Assembly (NCBI GenBank): GCA_035506295.1
Contig: DATJPR010000257.1
Span: 1 to 33,712, forward strand
Length of the DNA stretch: 33,712 bases
From: DATJPR01 sp035506295
GTDB lineage: Bacteria; Bacteroidota; Ignavibacteria; UBA10030; UBA6906
Reading direction: 5' to 3'
Shown: positions 8,681 through 17,086 of the stretch, piece by piece
Numbering within the stretch: the first letter of the stretch is position 1
How the letters are laid out: each line of letters opens with the position of its first letter
The notes under the pieces: model-generated
Databases searched by the model: none
Seen by the model: the letters and a program-made list of their open reading frames with translations, nothing else
Told to the model about the DNA's origin: nothing
Made by a program: the position numbers and the translations under genes

Positions 8681-11458
8681 CTAACGTATCCGAATAGTAC
8701 AGGGCTGATTCACCTTTACCCAGTATCCTTCCCCCGGGGCGATGGTTGTAGCAGGTTCGTACCCCTCCGTCGTACGGTTGAATCGGAAGATGGATCCAAT
8801 CCGCGCGCCCGCGGGATCGGTGGTCACAGACGATACGGCCGCCGAGTCTGTGAGAGAGCCAAGCAGGAGCCAGCCGGGAGCACTCGCGCTCACGTCGGCG
8901 CTGTCCTCCCTCTTCCCCGCAGTAATGGATGTACGGGAAGAATCGTATTTCACCCAAAACCCGTGAGCCATGTCGAGAACGCCCGGCACGACATAGTTCT
9001 GCGTATTGTTGTCGAATCCGAAAACGCTTGAGGTTCGATGTTGGAAGAGGAACGCCGGATCGAGTGTTGAGGGTCGGCGACCGAGAGCCATGAGGTTCCA
9101 TCCGGCTGCGACTGGGGACTGAACCTCTGCACGAGAGTCTCCGATCCAAGGGTAGTACACGACTCCTTCGCTGACGCGGTCACCGAGTTGTCCAACGGGG
9201 CTGAGATTCTTCATGGAACCCAGAGGCGGCGGCGGATCTTCGGGTACCTCGACGGACCCAACGGAGTCCAATGGACCATGGACACTTCCCCACGCGTTGT
9301 TTACTGCATAGAGAGTATCCCCCGCAGGACCGACAGCGTAATTGCGTATCGCAATGCCGTTTCCACTGAACGTGTTTGAATCGGCGACCAGGTTCATCCC
9401 CCCAACACCTTCGACATCCGAGTATCCCCATCCTTCGAGAATGTTCCCCGTCATTGTATTGGCTCGAAGCAGGACATTGTTGATTCCATCACTGCCGATC
9501 CCCACGTAATTTGCAGCAAGTCGATTGCCAAGAATCTGCACACCATGCGGGGCGGTCGACGGATTGAGATAGACCCCTGAAGTCCAGCCGGTGATCTGAT
9601 TCCCGATGAGGAAGACGCTATCGCACTGATATCCGGCGAGGATGCCCCTGCGGAGGCCCTGACCCGGCCCGGTGAGAATGGAGTACTTCACCTGTTGACC
9701 GATACTTCCGCCGTTCAACCACACCGCGATCGTATCGCCTCCATACATCCCTCCACCCGAGATGGTGAACCCGTTCAACACGGCCCGATCGGCGAGGATG
9801 GCCACTGCTCCGCGGATCACCGTCTCGGTCGTCCTGTAACCCACGGGACGGTCGCTGTTTTCGCCCACGAGGACAATGCCGTTCTTCGTGCGTGGGACAA
9901 CAACGCTTTCGTCGTAGGAGCCCTGGAATACCCGGACGCGATCTCCTGGAGAGGCGAGGTTGATCCCTCGTCGGATGTTCCCTGTCCCCGGGTTGACGAA
10001 CACCCATCCGGCCTTCACACGAATCAGTCCGAAACCGTCTAGGTCCGTGCCGTGGATGATCTTCTGCTCAACGAAAAACAACTCTGATTCCGAGAGTTGA
10101 CCTGCGATGGCTCCTTCGAAGCGAACGCGAGTTGCATCGATGACGCCGGTGAATTTCGAAAGCGCGTCATTTGCCTTCAGTCGGAAATACGCCTGCGATT
10201 GCCCCCCAACATCGACATCCTGTGCATCCAGGACGATCTTCGCTCCCTCGAGGACCACGCCGTCATCCCCTTGATCGATCAGTGTGCCGTTTCTCAGCAC
10301 GATGCCGACCGGAGTCGTGCCGGCAGAACTGTCCTTCAAGCGTATCCCTGTCGCGAGGCTGGATCCTGAGGGCCCGTGGACGAAGCAACCCTCTGCGGAG
10401 GCAAGCGTCGTGTCACCACGTCCAAAGAGTGGATGCACATTCGAGATGGCAATGCCGGTGGAGAACGTGAGGAGAGTATCGCGGATGAGTCGCACGGTGT
10501 CTTTCGTGGGACAGTTCCATATCGAGATGCCCGTCTGAGCGTCGAAGACCATATTGTCTTCGAGGTGCACGGCGATCGTGTCATACACCGAGGTCACCAG
10601 GCAGCCAACGGTACTCGTGCTTCCCGCTGTTGGATGGACGGTATTGAATCGCGAGAGGAACAACGGTAGTCGTACAGACGGGTCCCGCTGTCGGAAGAGA
10701 TTATGCCAGATGCCGGTGGCAACCGCCTCAACGCTGTTCCCCTCGACGATGGAGGGGCTCCCGGGATTACAGAAGTTACTGACGACGATTCCTTGCATCG
10801 TTCGCGTAATCTGGTTTTTAATGATTCCGACGTAGAAGTTGTCGGACAACCAGATGCCGGTCCCGCTCATTCCCGGCGATGCGATGTTGTCGATCGAATT
10901 CCATGAAAGGTTGCTGCCGGACGAAGATGACGCGGATGCCCCCGTCGCGCGGAAGCGCACTCCGCCGCGGGAACAATTCCGAATGATAGTGTACCGGACG
11001 GTGAGACGTTGCACGGCGGGGGACATCGTTGTGTCGTTTGTGATGCCCCAGGCGGCATTCACGTCAACACCGTTGAGCGGGTCGCCAAGGGAGATCGCCG
11101 GATTGTCACCATCAATGCAGAGCCCGTCAATTATGACATCGCTGGCGCCGATGGTGATAATGGTCCCTCCTAGTGTGTCGTTTGTCGAGGTCGTTATTGT
11201 CGCCTCCGGGCCCCGGGCGGCAACCCCGGGTTGCATGCCGGCGTTGGGCCCAAGGAGGATAAGCGGCGTGGTGACCACGAGGTTCTCCGGATAAGTGCCC
11301 GGTGCGATGACGATCGTATCTCCCGCGGTCGCGGCGGCGATTGCCGCCGAGACCGTGGGGGCGTCAGCCGGCACTCTCCATTGATGTGCGTGTGCCGAGT
11401 CGACTGACATGCCAAAGAGGATATCTGCGGCTATGAGAACGGCTGTGAGAATTTTCAT
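8681..11458 (-). CDS. Secreted right-handed beta-helix protein with duplicated C-terminal module
   Basis: 925 aa from the ATG at 11458, chosen because it opens a signal peptide (ILTAVLIAADILFGMSVDSAHA); the frame stays open 60 codons upstream but without a sensible N-terminus. Right after the signal comes the pectinesterase/pectate-lyase-type beginning (VPADAPTVSAAIAAATAGDTI, APGTYPENLVV), followed by about 700 residues of parallel beta-helix rungs rich in N and I (SNTFSGNGIAIRNYAVG and similar). A second 'APGTYPE'-like start (RGINLASPGDRVRVFQGSYDESVVV) in the middle suggests two helices in tandem. Residues 779-925 are the shared module, ending PCTIRIR. No clear lyase active site is visible, so binding to or cutting of polysaccharide are both possible. 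No strong ribosome site. Confidence 0.82.
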   Translation of the reverse strand: MKILTAVLIAADILFGMSVDSAHAHQWRVPADAPTVSAAIAAATAGDTIVIAPGTYPENLVVTTPLILLGPNAGMQPGVAARGPEATITTSTNDTLGGTIITIGASDVIIDGLCIDGDNPAISLGDPLNGVDVNAAWGITNDTTMSPAVQRLTVRYTIIRNCSRGGVRFRATGASASSSSGSNLSWNSIDNIASPGMSGTGIWLSDNFYVGIIKNQITRTMQGIVVSNFCNPGSPSIVEGNSVEAVATGIWHNLFRQRDPSVRLPLFLSRFNTVHPTAGSTSTVGCLVTSVYDTIAVHLEDNMVFDAQTGISIWNCPTKDTVRLIRDTLLTFSTGIAISNVHPLFGRGDTTLASAEGCFVHGPSGSSLATGIRLKDSSAGTTPVGIVLRNGTLIDQGDDGVVLEGAKIVLDAQDVDVGGQSQAYFRLKANDALSKFTGVIDATRVRFEGAIAGQLSESELFFVEQKIIHGTDLDGFGLIRVKAGWVFVNPGTGNIRRGINLASPGDRVRVFQGSYDESVVVPRTKNGIVLVGENSDRPVGYRTTETVIRGAVAILADRAVLNGFTISGGGMYGGDTIAVWLNGGSIGQQVKYSILTGPGQGLRRGILAGYQCDSVFLIGNQITGWTSGVYLNPSTAPHGVQILGNRLAANYVGIGSDGINNVLLRANTMTGNILEGWGYSDVEGVGGMNLVADSNTFSGNGIAIRNYAVGPAGDTLYAVNNAWGSVHGPLDSVGSVEVPEDPPPPLGSMKNLSPVGQLGDRVSEGVVYYPWIGDSRAEVQSPVAAGWNLMALGRRPSTLDPAFLFQHRTSSVFGFDNNTQNYVVPGVLDMAHGFWVKYDSSRTSITAGKREDSADVSASAPGWLLLGSLTDSAAVSSVTTDPAGARIGSIFRFNRTTEGYEPATTIAPGEGYWVKVNQPCTIRIR

Positions 11459-11501
11459 GATCGAAGTTCGTGGACGGCGTCCGGTGGATATTGCGTCTCG
11501 T

Positions 11502-12389
11502 CTATTTGAGGATTGCCATTCTTCGTACGGAGGTGAACGCACCGGACTCCATGCGGTAGAAGTAGAACCCACTGGCGAGCCGCGAAGCGTCAAAACGGAC
11601 GCTGTAGGACCCCGGGGCCTTGTGCTCTTCGACCACATCAGCGACGTTCCGCCCCAGCAGATCGAAGACCCTGATGGTGACGTAGCCCGCCTGCGCCATG
11701 CTGAATCGAATCTCTGTGCTGGGATTGAAGGGATTCGGATAGTTTTGTTCGAGCAGATACCGCGCGGGAGCCGATGGGTTGAGCTCCTTTACCGCGGCGA
11801 CCGCATTCGCACCGACCTTCACAACGGCAAAACGCACGGGGTTGCCGGTCGCGGCGAAGGTGTACTCCGTCGCACCATCAAGCATGTTCTTGAGCGCCCC
11901 TCCAATCGCAGACGGCGTTCTGCTGTTGATGGTCCATCCACTTGCGTACCGCGATACGTTCGCCGGCCAGGAGACTTTCAAATCGTTCCCCTCGACAATG
12001 GCGCCCGCAACTTCGATCACGAATGTGTCTGCCTGTGCGCTGCTGGTGAAGCCGCGGTAATCATACTTGAAAAGGCCGCCGGCAGCACCGAGTTCGGTCC
12101 GACCAGGAATGTCAATGAACCGGACTCTGTTCCCGTCAGGGTCCGGCGGTGCTGCGCCGGTTTCGCCGTACATGCCGAGGGGACCAAAGGAATCCGTTGT
12201 TGCGTCGTCCAGGCCATAGGAGTTCGCATGCATGGCGTTACCATTGCCGCTATTCACGCCGACGTACAGAGTGTCCAATTTCGTCCCCCATTGCAAAACC
12301 AGGGGAACCCGAAATTGGACCACCTGGCACACCGAGACTGGGACCAGAAAAACAACAAGAAGGAGAGTGGTGATCAGGCGAGATTTCAT
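11502..12389 (-). CDS. Short T9SS cargo with shared N-terminal domain and type A sorting tail
   Basis: 295 aa. Signal peptide 1-21 (LITTLLLVVFLVPVSVC), then the N-terminal domain (about 22-195) that is also found in the 790- and 179-aa proteins: VVQFRVPL, LQWGTKLDTLYVGVNSG, GPLGMYGE, DPDGNRVRFIDI, YDYRGF, ADTFVIEV. The last ~90 residues are a textbook T9SS type A C-terminal domain: LLEQNYPNPFNPSTEIRF, then VTIRVFDLLGRNV, then SGFYFYRMESGAF and a terminal RRMAILK. That tail directs passage through the T9SS outer-membrane channel. AAGGA lies nine bases before the ATG. It sits after a strong hairpin (12425-12460) that separates it from the 790-aa gene, so its expression level may differ from that gene. 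Confidence 0.9.
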   Translation of the reverse strand: MKSRLITTLLLVVFLVPVSVCQVVQFRVPLVLQWGTKLDTLYVGVNSGNGNAMHANSYGLDDATTDSFGPLGMYGETGAAPPDPDGNRVRFIDIPGRTELGAAGGLFKYDYRGFTSSAQADTFVIEVAGAIVEGNDLKVSWPANVSRYASGWTINSRTPSAIGGALKNMLDGATEYTFAATGNPVRFAVVKVGANAVAAVKELNPSAPARYLLEQNYPNPFNPSTEIRFSMAQAGYVTIRVFDLLGRNVADVVEEHKAPGSYSVRFDASRLASGFYFYRMESGAFTSVRRMAILK

Positions 12390-12424
12390 GAGAGAGTGTC
12401 CTTCGATTGACTAACGAAACAAGC

Positions 12425-12460
12425 CTCTGTTCCGTCCTCCGAGAAGGGGACGGAACAGAG
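12425..12460 (-). terminator. 13-bp perfect stem hairpin after the dockerin/T9SS gene; probable terminator or processing site
   Basis: CTCTGTTCCGTCC at 12425-12437 pairs perfectly with GGACGGAACAGAG at 12448-12460 around a 10-base loop. It starts 13 bases after the stop of the 790-aa gene. On the minus strand it is followed by GCTTGTTTCGTT, a weak U-rich stretch, so full termination is not certain; partial termination or RNA processing inside the island is equally possible. Confidence 0.6.
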
Positions 12461-12473
12461 AGCGAAGTGCGGC

Positions 12474-14846
12474 CTACTTCAACAGCATCATCTTCTTTGA
12501 ATCAATAAAGCTACCGGCGGTCATCCGGTAGATGTACACACCGGTGGACAGGATCTTCCCAAAACTGTCCCTGCCATCCCAACGGACAACTTTCGTCCCA
12601 CGCTCAGACTGGGCATCAAAGAGCGTCCGCACTTCCTGGCCGAGAACGTTGTACACGGAGATCTTCACGGCCCCGTTTTGCGGAACGGAGAACTGAATGT
12701 CGGTCGTGGGGTTGAAGGGGTTGGGGTAGTTTTGCTTCAGACTGTAGCTGACGGGGACTTCTGGCGCTTCCTGCAGGCTGATCTGGTAGTTCACGTTTTC
12801 GATCCGGTCGCTCCTCTCGTCGGCGAGGACGAGGTCAGACACGCTGACCTCGCGGGGATCCTTCACAGACATGGGAATGTTCACCATGAGGTACGTTCCG
12901 GGATCCATCGAGGCGCCGGCGCCGTCATACACCAGCACTCGCATGCTGTTGGCGGTGGCATTGAAATGTCCTTCGCCGATCGTCGTCTCGAGCTTGAGGG
13001 ACGGGGGAACGTTCGCCAGCGACGAAAGGTCAAACTGCAACCCCTTCACGCGCTTGCTGGACTCGATGCGCACGGCAACGCCCGACGTCGTCACATGGAA
13101 CGTTACTAGAGCATCGTAGCTGTTCGTCTTCGCCAGGGCACTGTTGGATCGAGAAGCGGCGACGGTCGGTGCCACCTTCTGGAGCGTGACGCCCGAAGGA
13201 TCGACCCCCGTCAGCGCCATTTGCTGAATGACGGCAAGGTCCTGTGCATTGACGACGCTGTCGTGGCCGGCCCACGGTGCGACGTTCGCGCGATTGAAGG
13301 CATCGGCCGGAAGACCAAGGGCTGCCTGATCGGCCGGGTCACTGAGATTGATGCGCAACAAGATATGATCGACAACCAGCAGAACATCGAGAATGTCGAC
13401 ATTGCCATCGTTATTGACGTCGCCGAGGTAGGTGCTGTTTACAACCTGCAGGATCTGCGGATCATCGGCTGCAATATGCAGATCGTCGCCGAGCCTGTTC
13501 GACGTCGCAACGTAGCTTAGAGAAATATGTCGGGTCAGGGTGTCCGGGTTGTCGAAGAGACCGATGGAATACTCGAACGCGAGAAGGTGATTGAAGACGG
13601 CATTCGCCGCAAGACCGGTTGCCTGGTCGTTCGCGAAAAGCGTTACCACGATCGAATCCTTTGTAATACTCGTCGGATCAGGTCCGGTGGCTTCGCGATA
13701 AATCTGCGTCTTCAAACTCCAGTTGCCGCTCAGCAGGTCCGCACCTTTGGTCACGCTCTTCAGGGTGACCGGGCGCTCGGAGATGATTACACACTGCAGG
13801 GTTTTCAACGGCTCTGTCCCCGAAGCAGGATGGTAGTCCAGGCCGAGTGTATCACGGTAGGTGTGACCATCAAGGAGACCGGACTTCGAATCGGCGGAGA
13901 AGAACAGCTTATTGGCGTTTGAGCTTGCCGTTCCAAGAACATTGACGGTGGTCGGCGAACCGGACGCGTTGTGGGTGAACACGACGGTCCCGCTGAAGGA
14001 TCCTGCAACCGTCGGGGTGAACGTCACCGGGATGGAGAGGGTGCCGCCATGGGGCCCGACCTTCACCGGAAGGGAAGGAAGAACAGCCGACATGTTCGAC
14101 GGGAGGCCTGCCGCGTTGATCGCTGTGATCGAGAGAGAATCGCTCGACCCGCTGTTGGTCACGACGAGATTCGCCGTGATGGGGGCATGCGGAAGAGCCA
14201 CCAGTCCGAAATTCAGGTCATTCGCCGAGAAGCTGACGGTCGACGGCACTTGCGCTCCTGACTTGACGATGACGAAACGAAGCGGGTTGCTCATAGCCAT
14301 CGTCGCACTGGTCTGGGAGATCATGTTGGCCACCAGCGCGCCTGCAGAGACTGCACCTGACTGAAATGCATGGATTTCCCATCCCGAAGCGTATTGCTGC
14401 AACGTTGCCGCCGAAGGCCAGCTGATGGTGAGGCCGTTCGCTTCGATTATGGCACCGTCGATCCTCACGCAGAAGGTGTCCTTCTGTGTCGGCGAGTCAT
14501 ACGGTCGATAGTCATACTTCCAGAGACCGCTGTGCGAAGCCAGTTCCGTGTGTGTGTTCACATCAATGAACCGAACGCGATTACCATCCGGATCGCCCGG
14601 GACCGCTTCGTTTTCTCCATACTGCCCAAGGGGGCCATATAGTCCGGTCAGGGCATCATCGAAACCGTACGAGGATTCTGAAAGCCCGTTGCCGCCGCTA
14701 TTGATGCCGACGTACACGGTGTCTTTTTTTGTTCCCCATTGCATGTAGATGGGAACGCGGAATTGCACCACCTGCGCCATGGCTGCCTCAGCGAACAGAA
14801 ACAGGAGCGCAAAGGACAGCGCGAGAGTCTTCATCTGATTCTTCAT
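12474..14846 (-). CDS. Multidomain T9SS cargo with Hydin-like and dockerin-like domains
   Basis: 790 aa from the ATG at 14846, which has GGAG five bases upstream and begins a signal peptide (LALSFALLFLFAEAAMAQ). Order: N-terminal domain shared with the 295- and 179-aa proteins (VVQFRVPIYMQWGTKKDTVYVGINSG onwards, read as separate motifs), about 25-195; an ASPM/SPD-2/Hydin-like domain, about 205-315 (LNFGLVALPHAPI ... VPVTFTP-type pattern); a beta-rich region; a dockerin-like segment at about 472-545 with the first calcium loop GDVNNDGNVDILDV and a weaker second loop; another cohesin-type beta-sandwich-like stretch; and a T9SS type A tail in the last ~95 residues (YSLKQNYPNPFNPTTDIQF, ISVYNVLGQEVRTL, STGVYIYRMTAG, KKMMLLK). 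Cotranscribed with the 615-aa gene, 20 bases upstream. Likely surface structural protein. Confidence 0.88.
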   Translation of the reverse strand: MKNQMKTLALSFALLFLFAEAAMAQVVQFRVPIYMQWGTKKDTVYVGINSGGNGLSESSYGFDDALTGLYGPLGQYGENEAVPGDPDGNRVRFIDVNTHTELASHSGLWKYDYRPYDSPTQKDTFCVRIDGAIIEANGLTISWPSAATLQQYASGWEIHAFQSGAVSAGALVANMISQTSATMAMSNPLRFVIVKSGAQVPSTVSFSANDLNFGLVALPHAPITANLVVTNSGSSDSLSITAINAAGLPSNMSAVLPSLPVKVGPHGGTLSIPVTFTPTVAGSFSGTVVFTHNASGSPTTVNVLGTASSNANKLFFSADSKSGLLDGHTYRDTLGLDYHPASGTEPLKTLQCVIISERPVTLKSVTKGADLLSGNWSLKTQIYREATGPDPTSITKDSIVVTLFANDQATGLAANAVFNHLLAFEYSIGLFDNPDTLTRHISLSYVATSNRLGDDLHIAADDPQILQVVNSTYLGDVNNDGNVDILDVLLVVDHILLRINLSDPADQAALGLPADAFNRANVAPWAGHDSVVNAQDLAVIQQMALTGVDPSGVTLQKVAPTVAASRSNSALAKTNSYDALVTFHVTTSGVAVRIESSKRVKGLQFDLSSLANVPPSLKLETTIGEGHFNATANSMRVLVYDGAGASMDPGTYLMVNIPMSVKDPREVSVSDLVLADERSDRIENVNYQISLQEAPEVPVSYSLKQNYPNPFNPTTDIQFSVPQNGAVKISVYNVLGQEVRTLFDAQSERGTKVVRWDGRDSFGKILSTGVYIYRMTAGSFIDSKKMMLLK

Positions 14847-14866
14847 GGAATCTCCGTTGTCTGAAA

Positions 14867-16714
14867 TTATTGGTTGAGTGTCAACGTGCAGGGACCGGTC
14901 ACTTTCACCCATGCCGCTTCACCGGGCAACAGATCCGCGGTGCCCGTCGACGTCAGGTTGGCGGGGACATAGTTCTGAGCGACGGGATCCCACTTGAACT
15001 GTCCACCCGTAATGGCGCCGGATCCTGAGGCGGAAATGTAGTTCACGACCCGGCTCTGCCCGCCAACGAGCACCCAGCCGGCCGCCGCCACCGGGATCGT
15101 GATGGTGCCGTTGATGGTGCGCCCGCTGAACGGAACGATGCGCCGGGTTGGATACTTGACCCACATGCCTTGTCCGGGAACCACATTATTCACGACGTCA
15201 TAGTTGCTGGTACCGGTATTGTAGCTGAAGGCACTTCCGCTCTTGCCCGGGAAGACCGCTGTGGCGGCGGTGTTCGGGACCATGGACGGCACTGCCACCA
15301 TGTTCCAGCCTGCCTCGACCCAGATGGACGAAAACTGGGGATTGAAGTTCGTCCAACCGGCCGTCCATTGCTGATCAAGCGTCTTGCTGGGATCGAACGC
15401 ACCACGGTAGTTTGCCGTCATATCGAAAAACCCAGCGCTGAGACGCGGATTCGTGAAGCTGGCGGAACCGATCAGTTCGGACCCTGACCCTGGGACAGGG
15501 TTCGGATCGATCAGGTCGTTCATGTCGGTGAAGCCGAGGGCAGACGTCGAACGTCCTGTGCCGACATCGGCACCACCGAGGTTGGACCACCCGGCAGTAT
15601 TGAACCACGCCTTGACACTGTCAGCAGTCTCTCCTGCGCTCAGTCCGCTGACGTTGAAGTTTGCCAGGGGGCCGACAGATCCGAGGCTGGTATTGCGGAT
15701 CTGCAGGGTGTCCTCGCGGGGGTTTGACCAAGTCTGGACGTCCCGCATCGAAATGCCGCCCGGGAATCCACAGATTACGGAATTGTAGATGCTCTCCTTC
15801 GTGCCTCTGCGAAGCACGGCGACGTACTCGAAGTTCCGGCCGGTGCGCGCGGCAACCGTGTCGACACGCTTGTAGCCGATCAACGTCATATTCGAGAATA
15901 GCGCCGACGTCCGCGGAGGGTTGTAAGAAGCGGTCCCTTCGTTGTCCGATTCGAAGCCGTTGCTCTGCTGGTTGCTGGCGGTCTCCGAGACATCGGGATT
16001 GCGCAGGCTGAATCCGAATTGCACCTTTCCCGAGAACCCGAAATCGGTGTCGAAATCATCGTCCTGCCCGCTGTAAGCGACCAGGTGGTGAGGCGTCACC
16101 GTTCCGCCGAACCACTCGTACGAATCATCGAACGAGTAACTCACCTGTACATGATCGATGGCCGTGCCGGACCCGACACCGCCCATGGTGAGCCCATTGA
16201 TTTCATTGTCGAGTTGGAACCGGTACCCGGCGAACTCAATGCGGCAGTATTGGAATACACCGCTATTGTCGGCCGCGTTGGATCCGCCATATGCCCCCGG
16301 GATGATACCACCCTCGATCTGGGGGTTCACTTGATTCGTTGGTGCACTGCCGAGGATAATGACTCCTCCCCAGTTGCCGCGATCCCGTTGACCACCCGGT
16401 CGTTCGCTGGTGAAGACAACCGGGTTGGAGGCTGTTCCCGTCGCGAAGATCTTTGCGCCGGGTCGGATGATCAGGGTCGCCGCGGTATCACCCACGATCA
16501 CGGTTCCCGCCGGGATCGTGATCGAGTAGGTCGAGTCCACGAAATACAACCCTGTAAGGAAATAGAGCGTATCCGCCGAGAGAGTTCTGTTCCATGTTTG
16601 ATGGTAAGTGGTTCTGCCGCTGTTACGTCCAGGGCCAAGCACGGCCTCTGCTGCATAGGATTCCACGAAGAAGATGGTCACCAATGCAAGTATGCTGAAG
16701 AGTCTTTTCATCAT
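14867..16714 (-). CDS. Secreted GNWGGV-type partner of a TonB receptor, with duplicated C-terminal module
   Basis: 615 aa from the ATG at 16714 (AAGGA seven bases upstream; ATG repeats at 16711). Signal peptide about 1-21 (LFSILALVTIFFVESYA). Residues about 75-330 carry the pattern of a Bacteroidota exported family commonly encoded beside TonB-dependent receptors: GNWGGVIILGSAPTN, IEGGIIPGAYGG, NSGVFQYCRIEFAGY, NEINGLTMGGVGSGT, IDHVQVSYSFDDSYEWFGG, DDDFDTDFGFSGKVQFG. In other members a T9SS tail normally ends the protein; here residues 463-615 are instead the GWNLVS-type module (GWNMVAVP, MWVKYP, GWVLVGG, AWVKVTGPCTLTLNQ), slightly longer than the other copies. The receptor gene lies directly upstream, and both genes are preceded by the same structured repeat. 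Function unknown; probably helps capture a ligand for the receptor. Confidence 0.82.
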   Translation of the reverse strand: MMKRLFSILALVTIFFVESYAAEAVLGPGRNSGRTTYHQTWNRTLSADTLYFLTGLYFVDSTYSITIPAGTVIVGDTAATLIIRPGAKIFATGTASNPVVFTSERPGGQRDRGNWGGVIILGSAPTNQVNPQIEGGIIPGAYGGSNAADNSGVFQYCRIEFAGYRFQLDNEINGLTMGGVGSGTAIDHVQVSYSFDDSYEWFGGTVTPHHLVAYSGQDDDFDTDFGFSGKVQFGFSLRNPDVSETASNQQSNGFESDNEGTASYNPPRTSALFSNMTLIGYKRVDTVAARTGRNFEYVAVLRRGTKESIYNSVICGFPGGISMRDVQTWSNPREDTLQIRNTSLGSVGPLANFNVSGLSAGETADSVKAWFNTAGWSNLGGADVGTGRSTSALGFTDMNDLIDPNPVPGSGSELIGSASFTNPRLSAGFFDMTANYRGAFDPSKTLDQQWTAGWTNFNPQFSSIWVEAGWNMVAVPSMVPNTAATAVFPGKSGSAFSYNTGTSNYDVVNNVVPGQGMWVKYPTRRIVPFSGRTINGTITIPVAAAGWVLVGGQSRVVNYISASGSGAITGGQFKWDPVAQNYVPANLTSTGTADLLPGEAAWVKVTGPCTLTLNQ

Positions 16715-16759
16715 GAGCGTATCCTTCGTGATGATCAGTGAAAAAGGCGTGAAGAGCAT

Positions 16760-16787
16760 TGAGTACTCATGTTGAGTGTACATGTAC
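16760..16787. promoter_or_regulatory. Two short palindromes upstream of the 615-aa gene; possible operator
   Basis: TGAGTACTCA (10-base perfect palindrome around 16760-16769) and GTACATGTAC (16778-16787) lie 45-75 bases before the ATG of the 615-aa gene. This is a place where an operator would sit. No convincing -35/-10 pair accompanies them, and the owning regulator is not in the window. Confidence 0.3.
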
Positions 16788-16875
16788 GCGGTAGTCTTCC
16801 GGGAATACCCTCCTTTCGTGGGACCGACATTCCAACCCCACTCTCTGCACGCGTTTCCCGAAGGCGGAAAAACAC

Positions 16876-16952
16876 AACGGCAGAGTCCATCCCTTCTGAG
16901 ATCGCCAAGCCCTGTTAATGGTGAAAGTTGAACTGCGGCGCGTCAACACCGC
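16876..16952. repeat. Structured intergenic repeat, copy A (upstream of the 615-aa gene)
   Basis: This copy shares three blocks with copy B at 20271-20349. Plus-strand reading: AACGGCAGAGTCCATCCCT (16876-16894), TGAGATCGCCAAG (16897-16909) and GCGGCGCGTCAACACCGC (16935-16952). It can fold weakly like copy B: CAAC 16875-16878 with GTTG 16927-16930, CAGA 16881-16884 with TCTG 16895-16898, and a GC hairpin with the same CGTCAA loop but one C-A mismatch. It lies 160-240 bases upstream of the ATG at 16714. The gap 16715-17086 holds no gene. Confidence 0.6.
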
Positions 16953-17086
16953 TCGCTCAAGCCGGGTGATGGAGAAACCGGCCGGCGACGTGAATCCACT
17001 GCATTACATGTTAGTCGGTCTGTGAACCTACAAAGTGCGCTGCCCGGAGCACACAGACGCTCGAAAGCGACGGAACTTCCCGAATG

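Noticed and set aside
11409..12410. 333-codon plus-strand open frame
   Set aside because: It lies antisense to the clear T9SS cargo with NYPNPFNP tail and looks like low-complexity arginine-rich antisense translation.
16890..16910. TPP-riboswitch-like CTGAGA in repeat copy A
   Set aside because: The other conserved TPP segments are absent and copy B reads ATGAGA at the same place; no thiamine gene is nearby.
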